NCBI RefSeq assembly: GCF_023015615.1
Contig: NZ_JALKAJ010000004.1
Coordinates: 248,001-312,000 of the forward strand
Direction of reading: 5' to 3'
DNA: 64,000 nucleotides
DNA from: Qipengyuania sp. S6317L1
GTDB taxonomy: Bacteria > Pseudomonadota > Alphaproteobacteria > Sphingomonadales > Sphingomonadaceae
Shown: positions 1 through 8,825 of the stretch, in pieces
Numbering within the stretch: the stretch's first letter is position 1
How the letters are laid out: every line of letters begins with the position of its first letter
Made by a program: the position numbers and the translations under genes
The notes under the pieces: generated by a model
Database searches by the model: none
What the model saw: only the letters and a program-made list of their open reading frames with translations
Told to the model about the DNA's origin: nothing

Positions 1-1612
1 GCCATTCGGTGATCGTGGCGGCGTGGTAATCGAGCCATGGCTCACCGATCAATGGTATGTCGATGCGGCAAAACTGGCGGAAAAACCGCTCCAGCAAGTG
101 CGCGACGGCACGGTCGAAATCGTGCCCAAATCCTGGGAAAAAACCTTCTTCAACTGGATGGAGAACATCCAGCCATGGTGTGTCTCGCGGCAGCTTTGGT
201 GGGGGCACCGTATCCCGGCCTGGTTTGATGCCGATGGCGGCGTCTATGTCGCGATGTCCGAGGAAGAGGCGCAAGCAAAGGCAGGCGAAGGCGTTGCCCT
301 TACCCGCGATGAAGACGTGCTCGACACATGGTTTTCTTCCGCCCTCTGGCCCTTCGCCACGCTGGGTTGGCCCGAGGAAGGCCAGCCGCTGCTCGACAAG
401 CACTTCCCGAACTCGTTGCTCATCTCCGGCTTCGATATCCTGTTCTTCTGGGATGCGCGGATGATGATGATGGGCAATTATAATATGGGCGGCGCCCCGT
501 GGCCGCGCCTGTATCTCCACGGCCTCGTGCGCGCTGCCGACGGCGCGAAGATGTCAAAGTCCAAGGGCAATGTCGTCGATCCGCTTGGTCTGATCGACCA
601 ATATGGCGCCGATGCGCTGCGCTTCTTCATGGCGGCGATGGAAAGCCAGGGCCGCGACATCAAGATGGATGAAAAGCGGGTCGAAGGATACCGCAACTTC
701 GCCACGAAGCTGTGGAACGCCACGCGTTTTTGCCAGTCCAACGGCATCGGCAAATCGACCACGGTAAAGGCCCCGCAAGCGCGTCTTGCCGCCAACCAGT
801 GGATCATCGGCGAGGTCCAAGCCGTCTGCAAAGAAATCGAGAGCGCGATGGAAGACCTGCGCTTCGATGCGGCTGCAAATGCGATCTACCAGTTCACTTG
901 GTCCAAATTCTGCGACTGGTATCTTGAACTGATCAAGCCGGTGTTCGCTGATGATGCCGACCCCGATGGGCTTCCCACAAAGGAAACCCGCGAAGTCGCC
1001 GGATGGGCGCTCGATCAGATCCTCGTCATGCTCCACCCCTTCATGCCCTTCATCACCGAAGAGCTTTGGCATGCGCAAGGGACACGCTCCTACGACCTCA
1101 TCACCGCAAAGTGGCCTTCCCCACGCGCCGAGGTCACGAAAGAAGCGACCGATGCGATTGACTGGGTGATCGACCTCACCACCAATGTCCGTTCGGCAAA
1201 GAACGAGCTTGGCATCTCACCGGGTGCGAAACTCGCCGCCTATGTGCCCGAACCCTCGGCCGTGGCATCAAGCACTATCGACCGCTCCAGCGCCGCGATT
1301 GAACGGCTCGCGCGCCTGACACCGGTGGTCCAGGGCGAGGCGCCCGAGGGTCCCGCGATGCAGGTCACCGCGCTTGGCGATGTGTTCGTGATCCCGCTGG
1401 AAGGCATCATCGACATCGCAGAAGAAAAAGCACGCCTCGAAAAGGCCCTTGCCGCCTCGCAAAAGGAGGCGAAATCGCTCGAAGGCAGGCTTTCAAATGC
1501 CAACTTCGTCGAGCGCGCCAAGCCCGAGGCAGTTGAAAAAGCCAAGGCCGATTTTGCCCACCACCAGGGCGAGGTCGAACGGCTGACAGCCGCGCTTGAA
1601 CGCCTAGGCTAA
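1..1612 (+). CDS. valS: Valine--tRNA ligase, C-terminal part
   Basis: The reading frame is open from base 2, so the 5' end lies outside the window. Valyl-tRNA synthetase charges tRNA-Val in the cytoplasm. The visible part holds the end of the class I catalytic core, with the KMSKS ATP-binding loop at bases 548-562 (KMSKSKGNV). The anticodon-binding helical domain follows, with typical [26 protein letters not shown] sequence around base 1000-1070. The last 70 or so residues are rich in Glu, Lys and Ala and form the coiled-coil tRNA-binding arm found in ValS. The stop TAA is at 1610-1612. Housekeeping gene; no oddities in the part seen. Confidence 0.96.
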   Translation, partial: PFGDRGGVVIEPWLTDQWYVDAAKLAEKPLQQVRDGTVEIVPKSWEKTFFNWMENIQPWCVSRQLWWGHRIPAWFDADGGVYVAMSEEEAQAKAGEGVALTRDEDVLDTWFSSALWPFATLGWPEEGQPLLDKHFPNSLLISGFDILFFWDARMMMMGNYNMGGAPWPRLYLHGLVRAADGAKMSKSKGNVVDPLGLIDQYGADALRFFMAAMESQGRDIKMDEKRVEGYRNFATKLWNATRFCQSNGIGKSTTVKAPQARLAANQWIIGEVQAVCKEIESAMEDLRFDAAANAIYQFTWSKFCDWYLELIKPVFADDADPDGLPTKETREVAGWALDQILVMLHPFMPFITEELWHAQGTRSYDLITAKWPSPRAEVTKEATDAIDWVIDLTTNVRSAKNELGISPGAKLAAYVPEPSAVASSTIDRSSAAIERLARLTPVVQGEAPEGPAMQVTALGDVFVIPLEGIIDIAEEKARLEKALAASQKEAKSLEGRLSNANFVERAKPEAVEKAKADFAHHQGEVERLTAALERLG

Positions 1613-1660
1613 AGGCGACCCCCTAACAATGCCGGGGCGGCGATCCTAAATTCACCGGAT

Positions 1661-2476
1661 ATGTCGCCTTGGCTCCTCTTGCTCGTCCCGCTGCTGATCG
1701 CCGCGTTTTTCGTTTATCGCTCGCGTGCGAGGCGCAAAAAACGCGAACGGCTCCTCGCTACCCCGCTCACCGCCGAGCAGCGCCGCATCGTTGAGCAGTT
1801 GGTGCCGCTGGTGACGCGTCTGCCCAAATCCTTGCGCGCGGCCCACGAAGGCAAGATCAACCTCTTCCTCGATCAAGTGACCTTCCGAGGCAAAAACGGG
1901 GTCGAAGTCACCGAGGCGATGGAGCTTTCCATTGCGGCGCAGGCCTGTCTTCTCATCGTGAACAGCCCCCTTTGGTATGACACAATCCGCAATGTTCTGC
2001 TCTATCCGGCGGTCTTTGACACCGGGCGCGCGCGGCACGACGGGAACCTCGTTCACGAACACCGTCACGGAACGCTTGGCGAGAGCTGGCAACGCGGGCC
2101 GGTGGTGCTTTCATGGAACGATGCGCTTCATGGCGGGCTTCGTGCAGATGACGGCGAAAACGTCGTCATTCACGAATTCGCGCACCAATTGGACAGCCTC
2201 ACCGGCGACACCAACGGCATCCCCATCCTTCGCAAAGGTCAAACCTATGCAGGGTGGGAAAAGGCGATGCTCGATGCTTTCCACGCCCATGTCGCCAAGG
2301 TCGAGACGGGCGAGCCCACCTTGATCGACCCTTATGGCGCGACCAATCACGAAGAGTTTTTCGCCGAAGGGATCGTCACCTTCTTCGAACGCCCGCAAGC
2401 TCTGCAATCTCACGAACCCGCGCTCTACGCACAGTTTGCAGAGCTTCTGGCGGTCGATCCTGCGAAATGGAACTGA
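1661..2476 (+). CDS. mtfA: MtfA-type zinc metallopeptidase (M90)
   Basis: 271 aa. MtfA is a zinc peptidase; in E. coli it binds the repressor Mlc and links to glucose PTS control. The zinc motif is clear: VVIHEFAHQLDSLTGDTNG, an HExxH with the family's downstream sequence. The N-terminus (MSPWLLLLVPLLIAAFFVYR) reads as one membrane segment followed by a basic stretch, so this copy is probably anchored to the inner membrane with the peptidase in the cytoplasm. ATG at 1661 is the first start after valS, 48 bp downstream, so co-transcription with valS is possible. Substrate in this lineage is unknown. Confidence 0.88.
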   Translation: MSPWLLLLVPLLIAAFFVYRSRARRKKRERLLATPLTAEQRRIVEQLVPLVTRLPKSLRAAHEGKINLFLDQVTFRGKNGVEVTEAMELSIAAQACLLIVNSPLWYDTIRNVLLYPAVFDTGRARHDGNLVHEHRHGTLGESWQRGPVVLSWNDALHGGLRADDGENVVIHEFAHQLDSLTGDTNGIPILRKGQTYAGWEKAMLDAFHAHVAKVETGEPTLIDPYGATNHEEFFAEGIVTFFERPQALQSHEPALYAQFAELLAVDPAKWN

Positions 2477-2603
2477 GCCAGACAATTTCCTACCGGCGCA
2501 AGGCATGGCATAGGGGGGCCATGACATGCGCCAACGCCCACACCCTTCAAACGAACCAGTGGTTCGACAGTCCGGTTTTTGACGAATTTTATTTCAACTC
2601 CTG

Positions 2604-2626
2604 GACAGTGTCTCAAGTGTCTCAAA
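2604..2626 (+). repeat. 23-bp motif, copy 1 (upstream of queE)
   Basis: The core is a tandem 9-mer, GTGTCTCAA twice, preceded by GACA and followed by A. The same 23 bases occur in reverse complement at 22793-22815. This copy ends 37 bp before the queE ATG; the other ends 34 bp before the chpT ATG, and the motif has the same orientation relative to each gene. The direct repeat suggests a protein-binding or 5'-leader element. Function unknown. Confidence 0.7.
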
Positions 2627-2663
2627 TCTCCTACAACCCCGGCAGATCAGGAGATGCGCGCTG

Positions 2664-3401
2664 ATGGCTGATCTTGTCCTTGCAACCGACGACAATGGCG
2701 CGCCCGAGATCTTCGCCTCGCTTCAGGGCGAAGGGCCGAGCATGGGGGTTCCCGTGGCCTTCATCCGCCTGTCGCGCTGCAACCTTGCCTGCACATGGTG
2801 CGACACGGCTTACACTTGGCGGTTCGAGGGCGATGCACGGCCACATCGAGACGGTATTGCCTATGACCGGGCTGCCAATCAGATAAAGGTCTCGCCAGAG
2901 AAGGCGGCAGCAAAGATCGCGGCACTGGGGCAAAAGCGGCTCGTCATCACCGGGGGCGAACCCTTGATGCAGTGCGGGCCCCTTGCCGATATGCTCGCAA
3001 TCCTGCCCGATATCGAAATCGAGATCGAAACGAACGGGACCACGAAGCCTTCTGCCCACATCGACATCCGTGTCGACCAATACAATGTCAGCCCCAAGCT
3101 GGCCCACTCGGGCAATTCGCGCGAGCTCGCCATTCTCCCCGAGCGGATGGATTTCTACGCCAGCGACCCGCGCGCCTTCTTCAAATTCGTGGTCGCGAAG
3201 CCCGAAGATGTGGACGAAGTTGACGCGCTGCAACGCGAATATCGCATCGCGCAAGATCGCCTGTTCCTGATGGCGGAAGGCACGGATTCCGATAGCCTGA
3301 GAGAGCGCCAGAAATGGCTCTCCCCGCTGTGTCTCGAAAAGGGATATCGCATGTCGGATCGGATGCACATCCACCTTTACGGCGACACGCGAGCGACCTA
3401 A
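2664..3401 (+). CDS. queE: 7-carboxy-7-deazaguanine synthase
   Basis: 245 aa, radical-SAM enzyme that converts 6-carboxytetrahydropterin to 7-carboxy-7-deazaguanine in the queuosine/7-deazaguanine pathway. The iron-sulfur motif is CNLACTWCD (C-x3-C-x2-C) near residue 39, preceded by the substrate-pocket sequence FASLQGEGPSMGVP. TGGEPLMQ is the SAM-binding GGEP motif. The start ATG has AGGAG ten bases upstream. The 187-bp gap after mtfA contains the repeated 23-bp motif at 2604-2626. No queC, queD or queF is in this window, so the partners must be elsewhere. Confidence 0.93.
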   Translation: MADLVLATDDNGAPEIFASLQGEGPSMGVPVAFIRLSRCNLACTWCDTAYTWRFEGDARPHRDGIAYDRAANQIKVSPEKAAAKIAALGQKRLVITGGEPLMQCGPLADMLAILPDIEIEIETNGTTKPSAHIDIRVDQYNVSPKLAHSGNSRELAILPERMDFYASDPRAFFKFVVAKPEDVDEVDALQREYRIAQDRLFLMAEGTDSDSLRERQKWLSPLCLEKGYRMSDRMHIHLYGDTRAT

Positions 3402-3426
3402 GCTGGCGACTCAGGGGGCACATTCA

Positions 3427-5202
3427 TTGGATATCTTCATTTCCTATTCGCGGCGGGACCGCGACCGCGTAAATTTCATGGCCAAAGCTCTGGAAGCTCA
3501 AGGCTATTCGGTCTGGTGGGACCGCGATCTTCGTGCAGGCGAAGAATTCGACAACGTCATCGACAAACACATCAAGCAATCGAGGGTGATTGTGGTGGTG
3601 TGGTCAGACACGTCAATCAAAAGCAATTGGGTCAAGGAAGAGGCCGAAGACGGCGTCATCGACAACAAGCTTGTCCCCGTTTTGATCGACGAGGTGGTTA
3701 TTCCGCGCGGTTTCCGCCGGATACAGGCAGCGGAATTGCAGGACTCAAGCGCTGACCCGACCAAAAGCAAGAATTGGCCGGTATTTCTGGAAAGCGTGCG
3801 CACAATCGCGGGCGAAGGACAGGGGACAGAGGCAGGGGCAGCTGAAATGGCCGAGTTCGGCCTTTCGCCTGCCGACCAGGGGGCAGATTTGCCCGAAACC
3901 GCGAACACTGCCGACACCCCCTTGTGGAAACGCCCCATCGGTATGGTGGCAGCCGCACTGGCGCTCGTGATTGTCGGTGTACTTGCGCTGCAATTGACCG
4001 GCTTTGGTGGGGGCAGCAGCAATAGCAGGCTCGCCGGCGTCCCCGAAGACAAGGCGATCGTCCTTGGCATCTATCCCAACGAAAGCTTCGGCATTCAGCA
4101 AAGCAATGGGCTCAAGGCATCGCTTGAAGGCTTTCCCCAATTGATGGTGCAGGACCTAGACGCGCCGCTCGACGCGATGAAAACGCGCAATGCACCCGAC
4201 GTGATCGCAAACCTGCGCGCGTTTCTGGATGAGCGTAACGTGGTGGCTGTTATTGGTCCGTCCATCACCGAATTTACTCCGCAGGTTCTCGACGTGATCG
4301 AGGAAAGCGGCAAACGCCCGGCGATTGTGCTCACCACCGCTGGCAGCCGTGCCGACCTTGGTTGGCAGGACAGCGACCTGCCGATTTTCCGCGTGGGTTC
4401 AGGCGTTGATGAACGCGCAAGCAAGTTCAAGACATTGGCCGAACGCGCCATCGCACAAGGGATCGGCATCACCTTCATGCTCGAAACGGTCGAGGGCGCA
4501 GGCGACGATGCAAAAACCTATGGCGAACTTTTCTTCAACCGCGTCACCAATGAACTGGGCGAGGAAAGACTGGCGAGCTGGCAGGAAGATGGCCGGGTTG
4601 AAATCCGCGAATATGTGCGCGGTTCGATCAACGACGCCTTCGCGACACCGGAACAGCAGGCAGTGCTTGGTGAGACGCGATTGATCGTGATCATGGGCCT
4701 TAGCAATGATTTCAAGGACTTGGCCCGGGGGCAATTCGGCGCCGATAAACCGGAACGCAAGGCCATGCTGGCAAGCTGGAACAACAGCCACCACACGCTG
4801 GCTCTGAATGAATTGGCACCGCTTCAGGCAGACCGCCTGATCGACATCACCGATGTGTTCGAGGCGGCCAGCTACAATGGTGAGCAACCCGAAGAGATTG
4901 CCCAGTTCGAAAGCTTGTTCGGACCGATTTCCCCGCGCTGGCGGCTTGAGGCGGTTGCGTTCGATTCGGGCGTGATCGTCAAACAGGCCGCGAGTGAAAT
5001 CGAAGGCGAGATCACCGCGGACGCGCTGGTCGCAACGCTTCGTTCGCGCAGTTTCAACGGAGTGACGGGGCGTATCTTCTTCAACTCGACCGGCCAGAAC
5101 ACTGGCGATGCGGGCGGGCTGCAGAAGTTCTACAGCGTAAGCTATGATCCGGCGAACAGGGGATGGCGTGAGGTGACCAATCTGGCCACGCTCAAGCGGT
5201 AA
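3427..5202 (+). CDS. TIR domain-TM-periplasmic ligand-binding fusion
   Basis: 591 aa. Residues 1-125 are a TIR domain (DIFISYSRRD at the start). NWVKEE at 67-72 aligns with the WVHKE of SARM1, placing the probable NADase catalytic Glu at residue 72. After a linker, WKRP precedes one hydrophobic segment at about 171-192, so the TIR end should be cytoplasmic. Residues about 207-590 resemble a type 1 periplasmic binding protein of the branched-chain amino acid/ABC substrate class (VVAVIGPSITEFTPQVL, FRVGSG, TGRIFFN). The start is TTG, with GGGGG upstream; no ATG gives the complete TIR fold. The gene follows queE by 25 bp. The domains are recognised; the role, a membrane receptor whose ligand might control NAD hydrolysis or signalling, is inference. 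Confidence 0.85.
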   Translation: MDIFISYSRRDRDRVNFMAKALEAQGYSVWWDRDLRAGEEFDNVIDKHIKQSRVIVVVWSDTSIKSNWVKEEAEDGVIDNKLVPVLIDEVVIPRGFRRIQAAELQDSSADPTKSKNWPVFLESVRTIAGEGQGTEAGAAEMAEFGLSPADQGADLPETANTADTPLWKRPIGMVAAALALVIVGVLALQLTGFGGGSSNSRLAGVPEDKAIVLGIYPNESFGIQQSNGLKASLEGFPQLMVQDLDAPLDAMKTRNAPDVIANLRAFLDERNVVAVIGPSITEFTPQVLDVIEESGKRPAIVLTTAGSRADLGWQDSDLPIFRVGSGVDERASKFKTLAERAIAQGIGITFMLETVEGAGDDAKTYGELFFNRVTNELGEERLASWQEDGRVEIREYVRGSINDAFATPEQQAVLGETRLIVIMGLSNDFKDLARGQFGADKPERKAMLASWNNSHHTLALNELAPLQADRLIDITDVFEAASYNGEQPEEIAQFESLFGPISPRWRLEAVAFDSGVIVKQAASEIEGEITADALVATLRSRSFNGVTGRIFFNSTGQNTGDAGGLQKFYSVSYDPANRGWREVTNLATLKR

Positions 5203-5226
5203 TCCGGTATGTTCGTGTGATGGGCG

Positions 5227-6912
5227 TTAGCCCTGACTGCGCCAGCGCAGAACCACGCGATCGACGATTTCTTCTTCGCCGCCACCCTGGTTCCATAGCT
5301 CCGAGAAGCTCGGATCTTCGGATGCAGGGCGCTTGTGCTCTTCGAGATTGTCGAAGTTGACGCGGATCGGGATCGCTACACCTTCGCCGCAGATGATGCA
5401 CTCACGGTTGCGCAGCGCCGGGATCGAATCGAGAAACCCGCGCGAGCCTTCTGGCATGGCAGAACGCACGAACGCCTGGTCGCGGTCGTTGTTGAGACGC
5501 ATCGAAATGATCGTGCCGCATTGTGAAAGCACGCCTTCGGCAAGGTCGGAAGGTCTCTGGGTAATGAGCCCCAGGCTGATACCGTATTTCCGGCCCTCCT
5601 TGGCAATCCGGCTGAGGATTGAGCCAACCGAGGATCCGTCGGAATTCTTCTCGCTCGGGACGTAGCGGTGGGCCTCTTCGCAAACGAGGAGGATTGGCCG
5701 AGTGTTTTCTTCGCGGCCCCAGATCGCAAAATCGAACACCAGCCGCGAAAGAACCGCGACAACAGTGGAGGTGATATCGGAAGGGACGCCCGAGACATCG
5801 ATAATCGAAATCGGCTTACCTTCGCCCGGCATGCGGAACACCTTGGAGATGAAATCCGTCATCGTGTCGCCCACGAGCATGCCCGAGAACATGAATTGAT
5901 AGCGCGGGTCGGCCTTCAATTCCTCAAGCTTGCCCTTGATCCGCATATAAGGCGCAGACGAGGTGGCTTTATCGAGCTTGCCCATCTCGTCCTGAATCTT
6001 GTTCGAGAGGTCGGAGAGAAGGTAGGGAATGGGCGAATCGACGGTGATCTTGCCCATCGTTTCAGCCAGCCGGTTCTTGGACCGTGCGTGCAGCAGACAC
6101 TTGGCAAGAATGTCCATATCAACCTGACGTTCGTTGCCATCGCTGGTGAGGAGCACTTCGCAATGCTCTTCGAAATTCATCAGCCAATACGGCATTTGCA
6201 GGTTTGATACGTCGAGGATTTTGCCGGTTTGACGGAAGGCGGCGGAGTATTCGCCGTGAGGGTCGATCATCACGATATGCCCATCTGGCGCGTGTTCGCA
6301 TATCCGGTGGAGGATCAATGCAGCGCTCGTCGATTTACCCGTGCCGGTTGAGCCCAAAAGCGCAAAGTGCTTGCCCAGCATCGCGTCGATATAAAGGCCA
6401 GCGCGGATGTCCTTGGTCGGGAACACCGTGCCAATCGTTATGTTGGCACGCCCGTCGCTGGCGTAGATTTGTTCGAGGTCCTTCGTGGTCGCGGGATAGA
6501 CCATCGCGCCCGGAATGGGATAGCGTGTGACACCGCGCTTGAACCCGTGGATGCGGCCTGTGAGTTTTTCTTCAGAGCCCTCGCCCAGAAAGTCGATGTG
6601 GGCGACAATTCCGTTTTCCGCGCGGCGGTCCTTGCGCTGGTCGCGAACGTTCGCAAGCAGCCACGAATCGCCGACGCGGATCTTGATCTGGCTGCCGACT
6701 TGCCCTGCCAAAGCGATAGAGCGGTCGTCATCTTCCATGCACTCGTTCAAACGCTGAAGGTCGAGCGCGATTTGCGAGCCGGCACCGGAAATCTCAAGCA
6801 CGATGCCGATTGGCAGCCTCGCGTTGTCCTGCGTTGCAGCAGCTGCGCCAACTGGTTGAGCCGCCTGACCGTTTGCCTCGAAACCCTGATTTCCCATCGC
6901 ATTCATGCGCAT
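5227..6912 (-). CDS. HerA-like ATPase (DUF87, HAS-barrel)
   Basis: 561 aa. Residues 35-165 form a small beta-rich N-terminal domain like the HAS barrel. The P-loop GSTGTGKST is at 187-195, followed by MIDPHGEY. Walker B is ILLVCEEAH near 410, and a sensor-like GLITQRPSDL follows. HerA ATPases are hexameric DNA translocases, best known with NurA in archaeal end resection and in some bacterial defence pairs. No nuclease gene adjoins it here. The ORF opens at 6912, but the ATG at 6906 has better spacing from AGGA and may be the real start. It is convergent with the TIR gene, 24 bp apart. Confidence 0.85.
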   Translation of the reverse strand: MRMNAMGNQGFEANGQAAQPVGAAAATQDNARLPIGIVLEISGAGSQIALDLQRLNECMEDDDRSIALAGQVGSQIKIRVGDSWLLANVRDQRKDRRAENGIVAHIDFLGEGSEEKLTGRIHGFKRGVTRYPIPGAMVYPATTKDLEQIYASDGRANITIGTVFPTKDIRAGLYIDAMLGKHFALLGSTGTGKSTSAALILHRICEHAPDGHIVMIDPHGEYSAAFRQTGKILDVSNLQMPYWLMNFEEHCEVLLTSDGNERQVDMDILAKCLLHARSKNRLAETMGKITVDSPIPYLLSDLSNKIQDEMGKLDKATSSAPYMRIKGKLEELKADPRYQFMFSGMLVGDTMTDFISKVFRMPGEGKPISIIDVSGVPSDITSTVVAVLSRLVFDFAIWGREENTRPILLVCEEAHRYVPSEKNSDGSSVGSILSRIAKEGRKYGISLGLITQRPSDLAEGVLSQCGTIISMRLNNDRDQAFVRSAMPEGSRGFLDSIPALRNRECIICGEGVAIPIRVNFDNLEEHKRPASEDPSFSELWNQGGGEEEIVDRVVLRWRSQG

Positions 6913-7071
6913 TATCCTGTCGCTTCACGAGCAACGCCAATGACCCCGGACGCGCTCTTCTGTGCGGGCCTAGCCGCAACACGCAGCAATCGCTGATTTG
7001 GGTTAAGATCGCGTCAACGATGCGCGCGGAGAGGGATCAATCGCCGGGGTCAGCTTCGGGAAATCGAGCGG

Positions 7072-7848
7072 CTAAAGCTTGGCAAAAGCCTGTCCGGCGA
7101 TCCAGCCCATGCCCAGCGACAGGGCAATGGCCCCAAGGCCATAGAAAAGCGACCATTCCTGCGAGGCGTAAACCACCGTTCCCTCAAGCCCCACTTTCAC
7201 CACTTCGATTTCGGCGGTGGCACTCGCCAGAACCCGGCCGTCTGCAATCGCGAAGGTTTCGGCGGTGTACTGACCGGTGGTGACGTTGGAGGGAAGCGCG
7301 ATGCGGGCCTGATAAAGGACGCCTTCGGAAATGCGCACGCCTTGCGGATCCTCTTGATAGAGCCCCAGCCGCTCTCGCATGTCGACGAGCCCGCGTGAAA
7401 AACGCGCCTGCTCCTCCGGCTCGATCTGACCGGTGGGGCTCAACTGGATGAACTCGGTCCCCAGCTCGTAGATCGCGGCCGTCAGAGGATCGACGACCTC
7501 CTCGATGGGGCTGGAAGAGGCGATGGCGAAAAAGGATGGCGCTGAACGAAAATCGTTCGAACCTGCATTCATCCAGACACCGGCAATCCGTTCTTTTTCA
7601 CGCAGCCGGATAGGTTCAGCAGGGCCTTTCAGGACCACCGCAATGTCAAAATCGCGCGCGCCGTTCGGCCCTCTGGGATCAATCACGGCTCCGTACAAAA
7701 GCAGGTCAGCCCCGGTAAAACCCTGGCGCACTTCGATGCGCGATTGGCTGACCTCGGGCACCAGGACAGGCTCGGATTGCCCCATCAGGAATGGAGCTGC
7801 CAGGACAAGTGCAAACGCAGCGAGCAGGGATCGCAACCGGTGCGTCAC
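7072..7848 (-). CDS. TIGR02186-type membrane protein with TauE
   Basis: 258 aa. Residues 1-25 read as a signal peptide, and residues 233-255 form one C-terminal membrane helix (GLGAIALSLGMGWIAGQAF). The body, with SRIEVRQGFTGADLLLYGAV near the start, should face the periplasm. It resembles a family usually found beside TauE/SafE exporters (TIGR02186; recognised by pattern and context). Its ATG overlaps the stop of the upstream tauE-like gene by 4 bp (ATGA), so the two are translationally coupled and probably act together. The biochemical role is unknown. Confidence 0.72.
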   Translation of the reverse strand: MTHRLRSLLAAFALVLAAPFLMGQSEPVLVPEVSQSRIEVRQGFTGADLLLYGAVIDPRGPNGARDFDIAVVLKGPAEPIRLREKERIAGVWMNAGSNDFRSAPSFFAIASSSPIEEVVDPLTAAIYELGTEFIQLSPTGQIEPEEQARFSRGLVDMRERLGLYQEDPQGVRISEGVLYQARIALPSNVTTGQYTAETFAIADGRVLASATAEIEVVKVGLEGTVVYASQEWSLFYGLGAIALSLGMGWIAGQAFAKL

Positions 7849-8759
7849 AGGGGGCTCACCGTGTAAATCTCGTCGGGTTGCACCCCGAGGCCATAGAGCA
7901 TCCGCAATGCGACAAGGATGACGATCGCGGCAAGCACGAAGCGCAGGATTTCAGGGCGCGCCTTCATCGCTAGCTGCGTCCCGAATTGCGCCCCCATGAC
8001 CGAACCGAGCAGCAAGAGACCCGCAAGGATAATGTCGACCGCCTTGGTCGTCAGCGCGTGCGTCATGGTCGTCACCATCGTCACGAACAGGATCTGAAAC
8101 AGCGATGTGCCCACAACCACATTGCCGCTCATCCCCAGGATATAGAGCATGGCAGGCACGAGAATAAATCCACCCCCTACCCCCATGAGCATCGTCAGCA
8201 CGCCAACGATCACCCCAAGCAGAAGCGGCGCGATGGGGGAGATGTAAAGGCCCGAGGCATAAAAGCGCGTGCGGAACGGCAAACCTGCGACCAGCGGGTG
8301 GTGCCGACGTTTGCGCGGGCTTGCGTCCTTCTGTCCCTTCGAGGCGGAGATCGCTTCGAACGCCTCCCGCATCATGAGCGTGCCGATTGAGCCCAGCATG
8401 ATCACATAGAGAATGTTGATGACCACATCGATCTGGCCAAGAGCCTGAAGCAGGCGGAACAGCGCTGCTCCGAAAAGCGCGCCGATCACCCCGCCGCCGA
8501 CCATGACGGTCCCCATTCGATAATCGACCCCCTTGCGCCTGCCATGCGCGATCACGCCGGACACGCTTGCGCCTGTCACCTGCGTTGCAGCCGAGGCAGC
8601 GGCGACCGTGGGCGGGATACCGTAGAAGATGAGCAACGGGGTAGTCAGAAATCCCCCGCCGACGCCGAACAAACCCGAAAGGATGCCCGTCCCCACGCCG
8701 AGAAGCACAATGAACAGGCCGTTCACTGAAAGATTCGCGATGGGGAGGTAGACGTCCAT
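7845..8759 (-). CDS. TauE/SafE-family sulfite/organosulfonate exporter
   Basis: 304 aa, polytopic inner-membrane protein with two related halves. Each half holds a glycine-rich segment: GTGILSGLFGVGGGFLTTPL near residue 22 and GVLTMLMGVGGGFILVPAM near 190. This repeated GVGGGF signature marks TauE/SafE permeases, which export sulfite or organosulfonates or move related anions. A charged loop (SASKGQKDASPRKRRHH) separates the halves. It is the first gene of a two-gene operon with the TIGR02186-like protein. The substrate cannot be told from sequence. Confidence 0.87.
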   Translation of the reverse strand: MDVYLPIANLSVNGLFIVLLGVGTGILSGLFGVGGGFLTTPLLIFYGIPPTVAAASAATQVTGASVSGVIAHGRRKGVDYRMGTVMVGGGVIGALFGAALFRLLQALGQIDVVINILYVIMLGSIGTLMMREAFEAISASKGQKDASPRKRRHHPLVAGLPFRTRFYASGLYISPIAPLLLGVIVGVLTMLMGVGGGFILVPAMLYILGMSGNVVVGTSLFQILFVTMVTTMTHALTTKAVDIILAGLLLLGSVMGAQFGTQLAMKARPEILRFVLAAIVILVALRMLYGLGVQPDEIYTVSPL

Positions 8760-8825
8760 AATCTTCGACTACCCTAGCACGGCGGGTCTTGGAAGAAGGC
8801 TTTGCCTCCAACCCCCTATGTTGTC

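Noticed and set aside
3427..6912. TIR and HerA genes as a two-gene defence system
   Set aside because: They are convergent, not an operon, and the TIR gene is a membrane-sensor fusion. HerA has no nuclease, SIR2 or DUF4297 neighbour. Adjacency alone is too weak.
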